A stretch of 64,000 nt of DNA from DASUPK01 sp963821705 (lineage in GTDB: Bacteria > Actinomycetota > Thermoleophilia > Solirubrobacterales > 70-9): NCBI GenBank assembly GCA_963821705.1, contig CAWGEV010000004.1, positions 62,001 through 126,000 of the forward strand, given 5' to 3'. Under the pieces are notes generated by a model that was given only the letters and a program-made list of their open reading frames with translations, was not told the origin of the DNA and made no database searches. Shown piece after piece: positions 1 to 8,766 of the stretch. Position numbers and translations under genes: made by a program. Numbering within the stretch: position 1 is the first letter of the stretch; the number at the start of each line of letters is the position of its first letter.

Positions 1-3000
1 CGCCGATCCCGGGGGACGACCGACCTCCGGCGGGAGGATGTCCCGCCAGAGGTTCACCAGGTGGTTCCGCATCATCCGCGGGCGGGTCGGGTAGTTGCTG
101 TCGATCAGCACCAGGACGTCGATCTCTTCCCCGTCGGCCCGAAGCTGTTGGGCGAGCTCGAAGGCGACGACGCCCCCCACGCAGCCACCGCTGATGTAGT
201 ACGGACCGCGCGGCTGGATCCGGCGGATCTCTTCCAGATACTCGGTGGCCATCGCCTCGACGCTCTCGTGCGGCTCGACCAGATCGTCCACGCCCCGCGC
301 TCGCAGGCCGTAGAACGGCTGCCTGGGATCGAGGTGGCGCGTCAACCTCGCGTAGACGAGCAGCTCCTGCTCGCCTCCCATTCCTCCGGCGACCAGGAAG
401 AGCGGCGGCAGGTCGCCCTCGGGCCTGATCGGCACGAGCGTCGGGTGCCGGGTCGTCGACTCGGCGGGGGGTGCGGGCGGCGCGGCGCCGTTGCCCCCGG
501 CCCGCTCCACCTCCTCCACGAGTGCCCCAAGCTTCGGGTCGACCAGCAGGGACCTGACGGTCAGCTCCACCCCGAGGGCCTCGTTGACGTCGCTGATCAG
601 CTTCATCGCCAGCAGCGAGTGGCCCCCGGAGGCGAAGAAGTCATCATCGGGGCCCGCGCCCTCGACGCCGAGCACCTCCGCCCAGATCCCGGCGATGACC
701 TGCTCGGTGTCGGTCGAGGCGGCCGTCTCGGGCGCGGCTTTCGCCTCGGCGGCCGGGGTTCCCGGGGCTCCGCGGACAGCCTCCTCCATGAGAGCGGTCC
801 GGTCCAGCTTGCCGTTCGGGGTCACAGGCAGGCGCTCGGCGAAGACGAATGTCGCGGGCACCATGTAGGCGGGCAGCCGTTCGGCGAGGTGGGCCCGCAG
901 CTCGGAGTTGCCGATGCCCGCGTCTGTGACGACGAAGGCGGCCATGCGCCGGTCGCCGTTCGCGTCCGCCGGCGCGACCACGGCGGCCTCCCGCACGCCG
1001 GGATGGCCGACCAGCGCGGCCTCGATCTCCCCGGGCTCGACCCGGAAGCCGCGCACCTTGACCTGCAGGTCCTCGCGGCCCATGAATTCGAGCTGGCCGT
1101 CGGGGCGCCAGCGGACGACGTCACCGGTGCGGTAGAGGCGGCCCTCGCCGAAGGGACTCTCGATGAACCGCTCGGCCGTCAGCTCGGGCCGGTTCAGGTA
1201 CCCGCGGGCCACCCCGTCCCCGCCGATGTAGAGCTCGCCCGGAACGCCGATCGGGACCGGCTGGAGCTCGCCGTCGAGCACGTGGACCGAGGCGTTGGCG
1301 ATCGGCCGGCCGATCGGCACGGAGTCGTCGAACGCGACGCCGGAGGTCGCGTCGAAGCAGCACGAGAAGGTTGTCGCCTCGGTCGGCCCGTAGCCGTTCA
1401 CCAGCCTCACGCCCGGGAGCGCCCGCATCGCATGCGAGACGCGATCGGGCAGCAGCGCATCCCCGCCGGCGAGGAGCTGGCGCAGCCCGCTCAGCGCGTC
1501 GACATCCATGTCGACGACCTGGTGAAAGAGCCCGGCGGTGAGCCACAGGGTGGTGACGCCGTGGCGCTGGAGCGTCGCCCGGAGCTCGGTGAGATCCACG
1601 GACCCCGTCGGGTAGAGGACGAGCTTGGCGCCATGCAGCAGCGCGCCCCAGATCTCGAAGGTGGAAGCGTCGAAGGCGAGTGGCGCCATCTGCAGGAAGA
1701 CCTGGTCCGGCCCGAACTCGGCGTACGTCTGCCCGGTGACGAGGCGGACGACGTTGCGATGGGTCACGAGGACGCCCTTCGGCGCGCCGGTCGAGCCGGA
1801 CGTGTAGATGACGTAGGCCTCGTCGCCGGCTGAGGCCGCGGCGGCCAGAGGCGCGTCGCTCTCGGAGGCGATCGCCGGGTCCCGGATGAACTCCCGGTCC
1901 AGCACCAGCGAGAGGTCGGCGTCCCGCATGACGAACTCGCGCCTCTGTGCGGGCTCGGCCGGGTCGAGCGGAACGTAGGCGCCGCCGGCCTTGAGGATCC
2001 CGAGCAGCCCGCCGACCATCTCGGGCGAGCGCTCGGTGGAGATCCCGACCCGGGACCCGGGCGTGACTCCGAGGCCCCGGAGATGCCTGGCGAGCTGGTT
2101 CGAGCGGCGGTCGAGCTCTCCGTAGCTGAGCGAGCCGCCATCGTCCTCCACGGCGATCGCGTCGGGGTCGCGCCCGGCGGCGTCGGCGAAGACGCGGTCG
2201 ATCGTCGCCTCCCGCGGGTAGTCCGCCGCCGTCTCGTTCCACTCGACCAGCAGGCGATGCCGCTCCTCCTCGGCGAGCAGCGCGAGCCTCGACGTGCGGC
2301 CTTCCGGCTCCGAGATCACCGACTCGAGGACGCGGCGGTAGTCGCGGACCATGCGCTCGGCCGTGGCGCCCGAGAAGAGGTCGCCGTTGTACTCCCAGAT
2401 GACCCTCGGCGCCACCGGGGAATCCCCTGGGCCCTCGTGGTTGACGACGACGACGTTGATCTCGGCCTTCGCCGAGCCGTTCCCGGGGGTCTCGTCGGGA
2501 ACGATCCGCAGGCGGGGCGCCTCGAGGTCCGGCAGGGGAGCGTCGGCGATCGAGAACAGCGTCTGATAGAGCGGCGTGTGGCTCGAGCTGCGGGCGGGCG
2601 CGACGGTCTCGACGACCCGCGGGAAGGGAACGTCCTGGTTCTCCTGGGCCCCGAGGACGACCGCCCGCACCCGATCGAGCAGCTCCCCGACGGACGGGTC
2701 GTCGCTCAGATCGACGCGCAGCGCAGCGGTGTTGATGAACATCCCGAGCATCCCGTCGAGCTCCCGCAGCCTGCGGTTCGCCATCCCCGAGCCGACGATC
2801 ACCTCGCGCGCGCCGCTGTAGCGGTGCATCAGGACGTAGAAGGCGGCCAGCATCGTCATGTAGGTGGTGACGCCCTGGTCGCGAGCGAAGCCCCTCATCC
2901 GCTCGACGAGTTCCTCCGGCAGGTCCATGACGACCTGGTCGCCGCGGAAGGTCTGGCGCGCCGGGCGGGATCGGTCGTACGGCAGCTCCAACGGCTCGGG

Positions 3001-5484
3001 TGGGTTGGCGAGGCGCTCGCGCCAGTAGTCGAGCTGCCCATCGGCGATCTCGGTCTCCAGCAGCCTGCGCTGCCACGCGGCGAAGTCCCGGAACTGCAGC
3101 GTCGCAGGACGCAGATCGGCGGACCGCTCCTCCACCTCGGCCGCGTAGAGCTCGCGCAGCTGGCCGAGAAAGACCATCATCGACCAGCCGTCATGGACGA
3201 GGTGATGCTCCTGATGGAAGAGGGCGTGGCGGTCGGGACCGAGCTTGACGAGGCGCCACTGGACCAGGGGCAGCTCATCGATCGGGATCCGCTGGCGGAA
3301 CTGGGCGTCGGCGAGGGCGGCGAGCGTGGAGTCGGGATCCGGCGCGTCGCTGAGGTCCTTCGTGGCGAGGTCGACCGGGAACGGGTCGTGGACCATCGCG
3401 GCCCAGCCGCTCCCCTGACGCGGAAAGGTCGTCCGGTAGATCTCGTTCCGGGCGACGATGCCGCCCAGCGCACGCTCCAGGGCACCGACGTCGAGCTCCC
3501 CGTGGAGCCAGATGATCGCCTGGAACTGGTACGCGACCGAGGTCGGGTCGAGGTCGTTGAGGAAGCAGATCTGCTCCTGCGACGCCGAGAGGGGCGCCTC
3601 CGGCGTCCGGGGCTGCGGCACCAGCGGCGGGTATGCATGCTCCGACGCCCTGGCGCGAGCGCGCTCGATCGCGCCGGCGAGCGTCGCGGGGGTCGGCGCG
3701 TCCACCAGGATGTCGAGTGGCAGCCTGACGCCGGTCTCCTCCCCCAGCCGTGCGAGCACCTCGGTGACGAGCAGGGAGTCGCCCCCGAGCTCGAAGAACC
3801 CGTCGTCGCGGCCGACGCCATCCATGCGGAGGACCTCGCCGAACAGATCGGCAATCCGGCCCTCCAGCTCATCGCGAGGCGGCACCCCGCGGGGCGTCTG
3901 GGCGCCGTCGGCATCGGGCAGGGCGGAACGGTCCACCTTGTTGTTCTGCGTGAGCGGCAGCGCGTCGAGCCAAACCCAGGCCGCGGGGACCATGTACGAG
4001 GGCAGGCGGCCGGCGACGAAGGTGCGCAGGCCCGGGACGTCGAGCTCGCCAGGCCCGGTGAGGTAGGCGACCAGACGCTTGTGGCCGGCCTCGTCCTCCC
4101 GGGCGACCACGGCGGCGTCCTCGATGCGATCGTGGTCGCGCAGGACCGCCTCGATTTCGGCCGGCTCGATCCGATAGCCGCGGATCTTCACCTGGTGGTC
4201 GATGCGGCCGCCGAATTCGAGGCGCCCGTCCTCGCGCCATCGCGCGAGGTCGCCGGTCCGGTAGAGCCGCTCACCCGAGTCAGGCGGCGCGAACGGGTCC
4301 GGCACGAACCTCTCCGACGTGAGGTCCGGCCGGTTCACGTATCCCTTGGCGAGTCCCAGCCCCCCGATCAGCAGCTCCCCTTCCTCCCCGACCGGAACCG
4401 GACGGAGCCGCTCATCGACCACATGGCAGGTGGTGTTCGCGATCGGCCTGCCGATGGGCAGCGAGGTCTCGCCGTCCGGGACCTCGCGGATGACGTCGAT
4501 CGTCGCGAACAGGGTGCTCTCCGTCGGGCCGTAGCAGTGGACGACCTCGTCGACCACGCCGCTGGCAAGGAGCCGCCGCACGTGATCGGCCGAGAGAACG
4601 TCCCCGCCGACCAGCACATGGCGGAGGCCCCGAAGCTCCTCCGGGTCGCGGTCCACCACCATGTGCAGCTGCGGCGAGATGAAGAGCGCCGCGGTGGCTC
4701 CGTCCCGCCGGATCGTCTCGGCGAGCCCCTCGAGCCGCGCCCCTCCGGGCGGCATGACGACCACCGCCCCGCCCGTCAGCAACGGCCCCCAGAGCTCGAT
4801 GACCGAGGCGTCGAAGGTCAGCGGGGATAGCCAGAGGAACCGGCAGCCCTCACCGAGCTCGACGTAGTCCGGCGCCCCGGAGACGAGGCGATTGACCGCC
4901 CGGTGCGGGATGGCGACGCCCTTCGGGGCCCCGGTGCTGCCGCTGGTGTAGAGCACGTAGGCGAGGTCGCTCGGGTCCCGGTCGCTCGACGGCGGGGCAT
5001 CGGCGGCGTCAACCGGCTCCGCCGCGCTGACCGGGGTGAGCCCGATCTCGGTGGCCAGCGCCTCGTGCTCGGCGTCGCAGGCCACCAGCCCGAGGCCGCA
5101 GTCCTCGGCCATGAAGCCCAGCCGCTTCGCCGGCCAGTCGGCCTCGAGGGGCACGTAGGCGCAGCCGGCCCGCAGGGCTCCCAGCGCCCCCGCGATCACG
5201 GCGGGCGACGGTGTCCCGCAGATGCCGATCGGATCGCCCGGCGCGGCACCGGCGGCGCGCAGCCGGCCGGCGATCGCGTCCGCCCAGCTCAGCAGGCGCC
5301 CGTAGCTGGTGACCTCACCCTCCGCGATGACCGCGGGGGCGGCCGGGGAACAGCCGGCCTGGCTCGCGAACAGCGCGTCAAGGGTCTCGTCGGGGTCCAG
5401 CGGGCGGCGAGTGTCGTTCGCCGCCGCGACGACTCCGTCGCGATCGGCGAAGGCCCCGCGGCGTTCCTCCGTAGCCCCCTCCAC
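1..5484 (-). CDS. Non-ribosomal peptide synthetase, A-T-C-A-T-TE, 3' end cut by window edge
   Basis: Open in one minus-strand frame from a GTG at 5484 to the window edge (1828 codons). Visible order: adenylation domain 1 (YTSGSTGAPKGVAIPH near residue 178, FDASVIELW, CYGPTEST), carrier domain (ELGGDSLLV near 567), condensation domain (HHLVHDG near 761), adenylation domain 2 (YTSGSTGAPKGVLVTH near 1230, FDASTFEIW, GYGPTEAT), carrier domain (SGGHSLLAM near 1620) and the start of a thioesterase (GGCVGG, Cys1768). With no N-terminal C domain this is a loading module plus one extension module with release. Pocket residues read by eye are D-A-I-L-L-G-C-L-F for A1 and D-A-F-W-L-G-G-T-F for A2; the latter resembles the classic Val code (DAFWIGGTFK), A1 is unassigned. 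The GTG follows the dpgC-like stop by 3 nt in the same frame, so translation is probably coupled. The product is unknown. Confidence 0.95.
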   Translation of the reverse strand, partial: MEGATEERRGAFADRDGVVAAANDTRRPLDPDETLDALFASQAGCSPAAPAVIAEGEVTSYGRLLSWADAIAGRLRAAGAAPGDPIGICGTPSPAVIAGALGALRAGCAYVPLEADWPAKRLGFMAEDCGLGLVACDAEHEALATEIGLTPVSAAEPVDAADAPPSSDRDPSDLAYVLYTSGSTGAPKGVAIPHRAVNRLVSGAPDYVELGEGCRFLWLSPLTFDASVIELWGPLLTGGAVVVMPPGGARLEGLAETIRRDGATAALFISPQLHMVVDRDPEELRGLRHVLVGGDVLSADHVRRLLASGVVDEVVHCYGPTESTLFATIDVIREVPDGETSLPIGRPIANTTCHVVDERLRPVPVGEEGELLIGGLGLAKGYVNRPDLTSERFVPDPFAPPDSGERLYRTGDLARWREDGRLEFGGRIDHQVKIRGYRIEPAEIEAVLRDHDRIEDAAVVAREDEAGHKRLVAYLTGPGELDVPGLRTFVAGRLPSYMVPAAWVWLDALPLTQNNKVDRSALPDADGAQTPRGVPPRDELEGRIADLFGEVLRMDGVGRDDGFFELGGDSLLVTEVLARLGEETGVRLPLDILVDAPTPATLAGAIERARARASEHAYPPLVPQPRTPEAPLSASQEQICFLNDLDPTSVAYQFQAIIWLHGELDVGALERALGGIVARNEIYRTTFPRQGSGWAAMVHDPFPVDLATKDLSDAPDPDSTLAALADAQFRQRIPIDELPLVQWRLVKLGPDRHALFHQEHHLVHDGWSMMVFLGQLRELYAAEVEERSADLRPATLQFRDFAAWQRRLLETEIADGQLDYWRERLANPPEPLELPYDRSRPARQTFRGDQVVMDLPEELVERMRGFARDQGVTTYMTMLAAFYVLMHRYSGAREVIVGSGMANRRLRELDGMLGMFINTAALRVDLSDDPSVGELLDRVRAVVLGAQENQDVPFPRVVETVAPARSSSHTPLYQTLFSIADAPLPDLEAPRLRIVPDETPGNGSAKAEINVVVVNHEGPGDSPVAPRVIWEYNGDLFSGATAERMVRDYRRVLESVISEPEGRTSRLALLAEEERHRLLVEWNETAADYPREATIDRVFADAAGRDPDAIAVEDDGGSLSYGELDRRSNQLARHLRGLGVTPGSRVGISTERSPEMVGGLLGILKAGGAYVPLDPAEPAQRREFVMRDADLSLVLDREFIRDPAIASESDAPLAAAASAGDEAYVIYTSGSTGAPKGVLVTHRNVVRLVTGQTYAEFGPDQVFLQMAPLAFDASTFEIWGALLHGAKLVLYPTGSVDLTELRATLQRHGVTTLWLTAGLFHQVVDMDVDALSGLRQLLAGGDALLPDRVSHAMRALPGVRLVNGYGPTEATTFSCCFDATSGVAFDDSVPIGRPIANASVHVLDGELQPVPIGVPGELYIGGDGVARGYLNRPELTAERFIESPFGEGRLYRTGDVVRWRPDGQLEFMGREDLQVKVRGFRVEPGEIEAALVGHPGVREAAVVAPADANGDRRMAAFVVTDAGIGNSELRAHLAERLPAYMVPATFVFAERLPVTPNGKLDRTALMEEAVRGAPGTPAAEAKAAPETAASTDTEQVIAGIWAEVLGVEGAGPDDDFFASGGHSLLAMKLISDVNEALGVELTVRSLLVDPKLGALVEEVERAGGNGAAPPAPPAESTTRHPTLVPIRPEGDLPPLFLVAGGMGGEQELLVYARLTRHLDPRQPFYGLRARGVDDLVEPHESVEAMATEYLEEIRRIQPRGPYYISGGCVGGVVAFELAQQLRADGEEIDVLVLIDSNYPTRPRMMRNHLVNLWRDILPPEVGRPPGSA

Positions 5485-5487
5485 CCG

Positions 5488-6696
5488 CTAGTCCCCGGTT
5501 CGGCGCCCGATCCAGGTGCGCTCCAGGTTCCTCACCAGCGCCTCGCTGGTCAGGCAGCGCGCCTGCTCGATCGCGTACGTGGACATGAAGGCCCTGAAGG
5601 CGTCCAGGGGCTCCTGGGCGGCGCGGAGGGACCTCCGGTTCGCGAGCACGCTGACCGGCCCCATGGCGAGTAGCCGCTCCGCAGCCGCCTCGATCGCGCC
5701 GCCCACCTCACCGCGCTCGACCACCTCGTCCACGAGGAGGCGCCCCTCGGCGCTGTCCGCCAGCCAATGCTCGTCGAACATGATCGACCGGCGTGCCGCC
5801 GAGACGCCGGTGAAGTGCGGCAGCCGCAGCGCGGCCGCCCCCGGGATGATCCCCTCGCGGCTCGCCGGAAGACTGAGCGTGACATCGCTCTCGGCGACCA
5901 CCCGGTCCATGACGAGCAGCAGCTGCGCGCCGCCGCCGATAGCGAAGGTCTCGACGCCGGCAAGCCATGGGGTCTCGAGCCACTCTCCCCCGGCCTCCGG
6001 GGAGGCGGTGGGCTCGGAGACCTCCGCGGCGTCGGGCGAAGCCGCGCCGCGCAGCATCTTGGCGACGAAGCCGAGCTCGCGGACGATGAAGAAGAGATAG
6101 GAGAGCCTTCCGGCGTGGAGCTCGGAGAGGTCCAGCCCCGAGCTGAACACACGGCGCCCGGCGTAGTGAGGGTGCTCCACCACCCCGCCGCGCAGGACGC
6201 CGGCCTCCGATCCCGGGTCGAGCAGCACGAGGTCGACGGCCGTCTCGAGCGCGACGGTCGTCTCGTCGTTCTCGGCGTTGAGGCGCTCGGGGCGCGTCAG
6301 GGTGACCACGCCGAGGTTCCCCTCCCGCTCGACGCTCGCAACGCCAAGGTCGACGCGTCCCTCACTCGCGTACGTGGCGAGAAGCTCCAGCGACTCCGGC
6401 CGGGGCCGCAGCATCGACTCGACCAGATGCCTGCCGACGACCGGATCCGCGAGCCAGGAGGCCAGCAGCCGTCCCTGGTCGAGCTCCACCCCCTGCTTGT
6501 TGCGGAGCTCGCGCCGGCGCTCGGCCGTGATCGCCTCGGGAGTCGGGACGAGCCCCGGCTGCACCGCGGCCGCCCGCTCCAGCAGCTCCTCGACCCGGAG
6601 CCGGATCGTGCGGCCCTCGGTGAGGTCGTCATAGAGGGCGGCGGCGTGCTCACGCAGCGGCGGGACACCCGCGGGTGGGCTCTGGACAAGGCTCAC
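5488..6696 (-). CDS. DpgC-like (3,5-dihydroxyphenylacetyl-CoA 1,2-dioxygenase family)
   Basis: 402 aa crotonase-fold protein. Known family: DpgC is a cofactor-free dioxygenase making 3,5-dihydroxyphenylglyoxylate for dihydroxyphenylglycine in glycopeptide pathways. Seen here: the DpgC-specific N-terminal helical region (RRELRNKQGVELDQG), the LTRPERLNAENDETT segment, RRVFSSGLDLSEL, and the core IGGGAQLLLVMDRVV followed by SLPASREGIIPGAAALRL. Simple enoyl-CoA hydratases are shorter and lack the N-terminal part. It lies 3 nt upstream of the NRPS and is presumably co-transcribed, so it may supply an aryl building block. DpgA, DpgB, DpgD and an aminotransferase are not in the window; they could lie beyond the left edge. 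It could act on another arylacetyl-CoA. Confidence 0.82.
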   Translation of the reverse strand: MSLVQSPPAGVPPLREHAAALYDDLTEGRTIRLRVEELLERAAAVQPGLVPTPEAITAERRRELRNKQGVELDQGRLLASWLADPVVGRHLVESMLRPRPESLELLATYASEGRVDLGVASVEREGNLGVVTLTRPERLNAENDETTVALETAVDLVLLDPGSEAGVLRGGVVEHPHYAGRRVFSSGLDLSELHAGRLSYLFFIVRELGFVAKMLRGAASPDAAEVSEPTASPEAGGEWLETPWLAGVETFAIGGGAQLLLVMDRVVAESDVTLSLPASREGIIPGAAALRLPHFTGVSAARRSIMFDEHWLADSAEGRLLVDEVVERGEVGGAIEAAAERLLAMGPVSVLANRRSLRAAQEPLDAFRAFMSTYAIEQARCLTSEALVRNLERTWIGRRTGD

Positions 6697-6755
6697 AACC
6701 GCGATCGTAGCCTTGGAGGCCGGTTAGGATCGGGGCCCAAGGCGGACATCTTCGA

Positions 6756-7784
6756 GTGGATCCCAAAGCGATAGCCAACGAGCGGGTCCAGGCCAGGCAG
6801 GGGGGCTCGGAGCCGGAGGGCGACCTGATCGCGCTCTACCGGAGCATGGTCCGCCTGCGCACCTATGACGACCGCTCCGTCGTCTACCACCGCCAGGGCC
6901 GGATCGGGACCTACGCGATCTTCTGGGGCCACGAAGCGCTCCAGGCGGGCGCCCTCCACGCGCTCGAGCCCGAGGACTGGGTCTTCCCGTCCTATCGCGA
7001 GTCTGCGATCGGGCTGATCCGCGGGATGCCCGCCGCGACCGTCCTGTCGTGGTGGCGCGGACACCCGGAGGGCTGGTGGGACCCGCGGGAGTGGCGGGTC
7101 GCCTCGATCGCGGTCCCGGTGGGCAGCCACGTCCCGCACGCGGCCGGGATGGCGTGGGGGCTGAAGCTGAAGGGAGAGCCGAGCTGCGTGCTCGCATTCT
7201 TCGGCGACGGGGCGACCTCGACCGGCGCGTTCCACGAGGGGATGACGTTCGCGGCGGCCAAGCGGGTCCCGGCGGTGTTCGTCTGCAACAACAACTCCTG
7301 GGCGATCTCGACGCCGACGTCCGCGCAGTCCGGCGCCGAGCGGCTCGTCGACAAGGCGGCCGGCTACGGGATGGAGGGGGTCCGGATCGATGGCGCCGAC
7401 GCGCTGGCGGTTCGCGAGGCCGTCCGCGAGGCCGCGGCGAGGGCCCGCGCGGGAGAGGGTCCCCGGTTCATCGAGGCCGTGACCTTCAGGGGCGCGCCGC
7501 ATGCCACCGCAGACGACCCGGGGCGGTACGTGGACCCGACGCAGCTGCGCGCCGCGCGCGAGCGCGAGTGCCTCGGCCGGTTCGAGAGCCGGCTGTGGCA
7601 GCTCGGCATGCTCGACGACGCGGCGGTCGAGGAGATACGCGCGGAGGCGCTCGCCGAGATCGAGACGGCGATCGAGGCCGCCGAGTCCCTGCCGGAACCC
7701 GACCCACGCCAGATCTTCGACACGACCTATGCCCTGCCTCCCCGGGCGCTTCGACGCGACCGCGACTCCACCTTGGAGACGTGA
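6756..7784 (+). CDS. 2-oxoacid dehydrogenase E1 component, alpha subunit
   Basis: 342 aa, thiamine-diphosphate-dependent decarboxylating subunit of a pyruvate or branched-chain 2-oxoacid dehydrogenase. The ThDP/Mg motif runs from GDGATSTGAFHEG (near residue 150) to VCNNNSW (near 180). GHEALQAG and FPSYRESAIG are typical E1alpha substrate-channel segments. The start is a GTG without a clear Shine-Dalgarno site. It faces the dpgC-like gene divergently across about 60 bp and is the first gene of an E1alpha-E1beta-E2 operon. No E3 (lipoamide dehydrogenase) is present, so E3 must be shared. Pyruvate versus branched-chain specificity cannot be settled by eye. Confidence 0.92.
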   Translation: MDPKAIANERVQARQGGSEPEGDLIALYRSMVRLRTYDDRSVVYHRQGRIGTYAIFWGHEALQAGALHALEPEDWVFPSYRESAIGLIRGMPAATVLSWWRGHPEGWWDPREWRVASIAVPVGSHVPHAAGMAWGLKLKGEPSCVLAFFGDGATSTGAFHEGMTFAAAKRVPAVFVCNNNSWAISTPTSAQSGAERLVDKAAGYGMEGVRIDGADALAVREAVREAAARARAGEGPRFIEAVTFRGAPHATADDPGRYVDPTQLRAARERECLGRFESRLWQLGMLDDAAVEEIRAEALAEIETAIEAAESLPEPDPRQIFDTTYALPPRALRRDRDSTLET

Positions 7785-7785
7785 C

Positions 7786-8766
7786 GTGGCGGTCATGACC
7801 CTTGTCCAAGCGGTGAATGACGGGCTGCGTCACGAGATGTCGCGAGACGACTCCGTGATGGTGCTCGGCGAGGACGTCGGCAGGCTCGGGGGTGTCTTCC
7901 GCGCGACGGACGGGCTGCTTGACGAGTTCGGGCCCGACCGCTGCGTGGACACCCCGCTCGCCGAGGCCGGGATAGTGGGCACCGCCATCGGGCTGGCGCT
8001 CGCAGGCTGGAGACCGGTCTGCGAGATGCAGTACGAGGCGTTCAGCTATCCCGCCCTCGACCAGGTCCTCAGCCACCTGAGCCGCTACCGCTGGCGCAGC
8101 GGCGGCAGGATCGAGATGCCGGTGGTGATCCGCATGCCCTATGGGGGCGGTGTCCGGGCGCCCGAGCTGCACGAGGACTCGCCCGAGGCCTATTACGCCC
8201 ACACCCCCGGGATCAAGGTGACGATGCCCTCGTCCCCCGCCGACGCGAAAGGGCTGATCGCCGCGGCCGTGCGGGACCCGGACCCGGTGATCGTCCTCGA
8301 GCCCAAGTCGCTCTACCGGGCGTCGGCGGAGCCGGTACCCGACGGCGAGCACTTCGTCGAGCTCGGCCGGGCCGTGGTGACGCGTCACGGAACCGACGCG
8401 ACCGTGATCGCGTATGGGGCGATGCTGCCGGTCGCGATGGCCGCCGCCGAGCGCCTCGGCGAAGCGGGCGAGGCCGACGTCGAGGTCCTCGACCTGCGCA
8501 CGCTGACGCCCCTCGACGAGGACGCCGTGCTGGACTCGGTAGCCAAGACCGGGCGCGCCGTGATCGTTCACGAGGCGCCGCGCACGGCCGGCTTCGGAGC
8601 CGAGGTGGCGGCGCTGCTGGCGGAGCGCGGGATCTTGGACCTGCGGGCGCCCGTCCGTCGGGTCACCGGATTCGACGTCCCGTACCCGTACTGGTCGCTC
8701 GAGGATCGCTACATCCCGAGCGCAGACCGGGTCGTCGCCGGACTGGAGGAGGTCCTGAGCTTCTGA
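7786..8766 (+). CDS. 2-oxoacid dehydrogenase E1 component, beta subunit
   Basis: 326 aa transketolase-like beta subunit. Start chosen at GTG 7786 (V-A-V-M-TLVQAVNDGL) because GGAG at 7774-7777 sits 8 nt upstream; ATG 7795 is the alternative. Family landmarks seen: LGEDVGRLGGVFRAT, DTPLAEAGIVGTAIG, the QYEAFSYPALDQ segment, MPYGGGVRAPELHEDSPE and the C-terminal VTGFDVPYPY. It begins one base after the E1alpha stop, consistent with coupled translation into an alpha2beta2 E1. E1beta completes the ThDP active site and helps bind E2. Confidence 0.93.
   Translation: MAVMTLVQAVNDGLRHEMSRDDSVMVLGEDVGRLGGVFRATDGLLDEFGPDRCVDTPLAEAGIVGTAIGLALAGWRPVCEMQYEAFSYPALDQVLSHLSRYRWRSGGRIEMPVVIRMPYGGGVRAPELHEDSPEAYYAHTPGIKVTMPSSPADAKGLIAAAVRDPDPVIVLEPKSLYRASAEPVPDGEHFVELGRAVVTRHGTDATVIAYGAMLPVAMAAAERLGEAGEADVEVLDLRTLTPLDEDAVLDSVAKTGRAVIVHEAPRTAGFGAEVAALLAERGILDLRAPVRRVTGFDVPYPYWSLEDRYIPSADRVVAGLEEVLSF

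Noticed and set aside
61..6774. Very long plus-strand open frames (590, 915 and 335 codons) opposite the NRPS and DpgC-like genes.
   Set aside because: They are antisense shadows with Arg/Gly/Asp-rich, motif-free translations; the minus strand carries unmistakable A, T, C and TE motifs.
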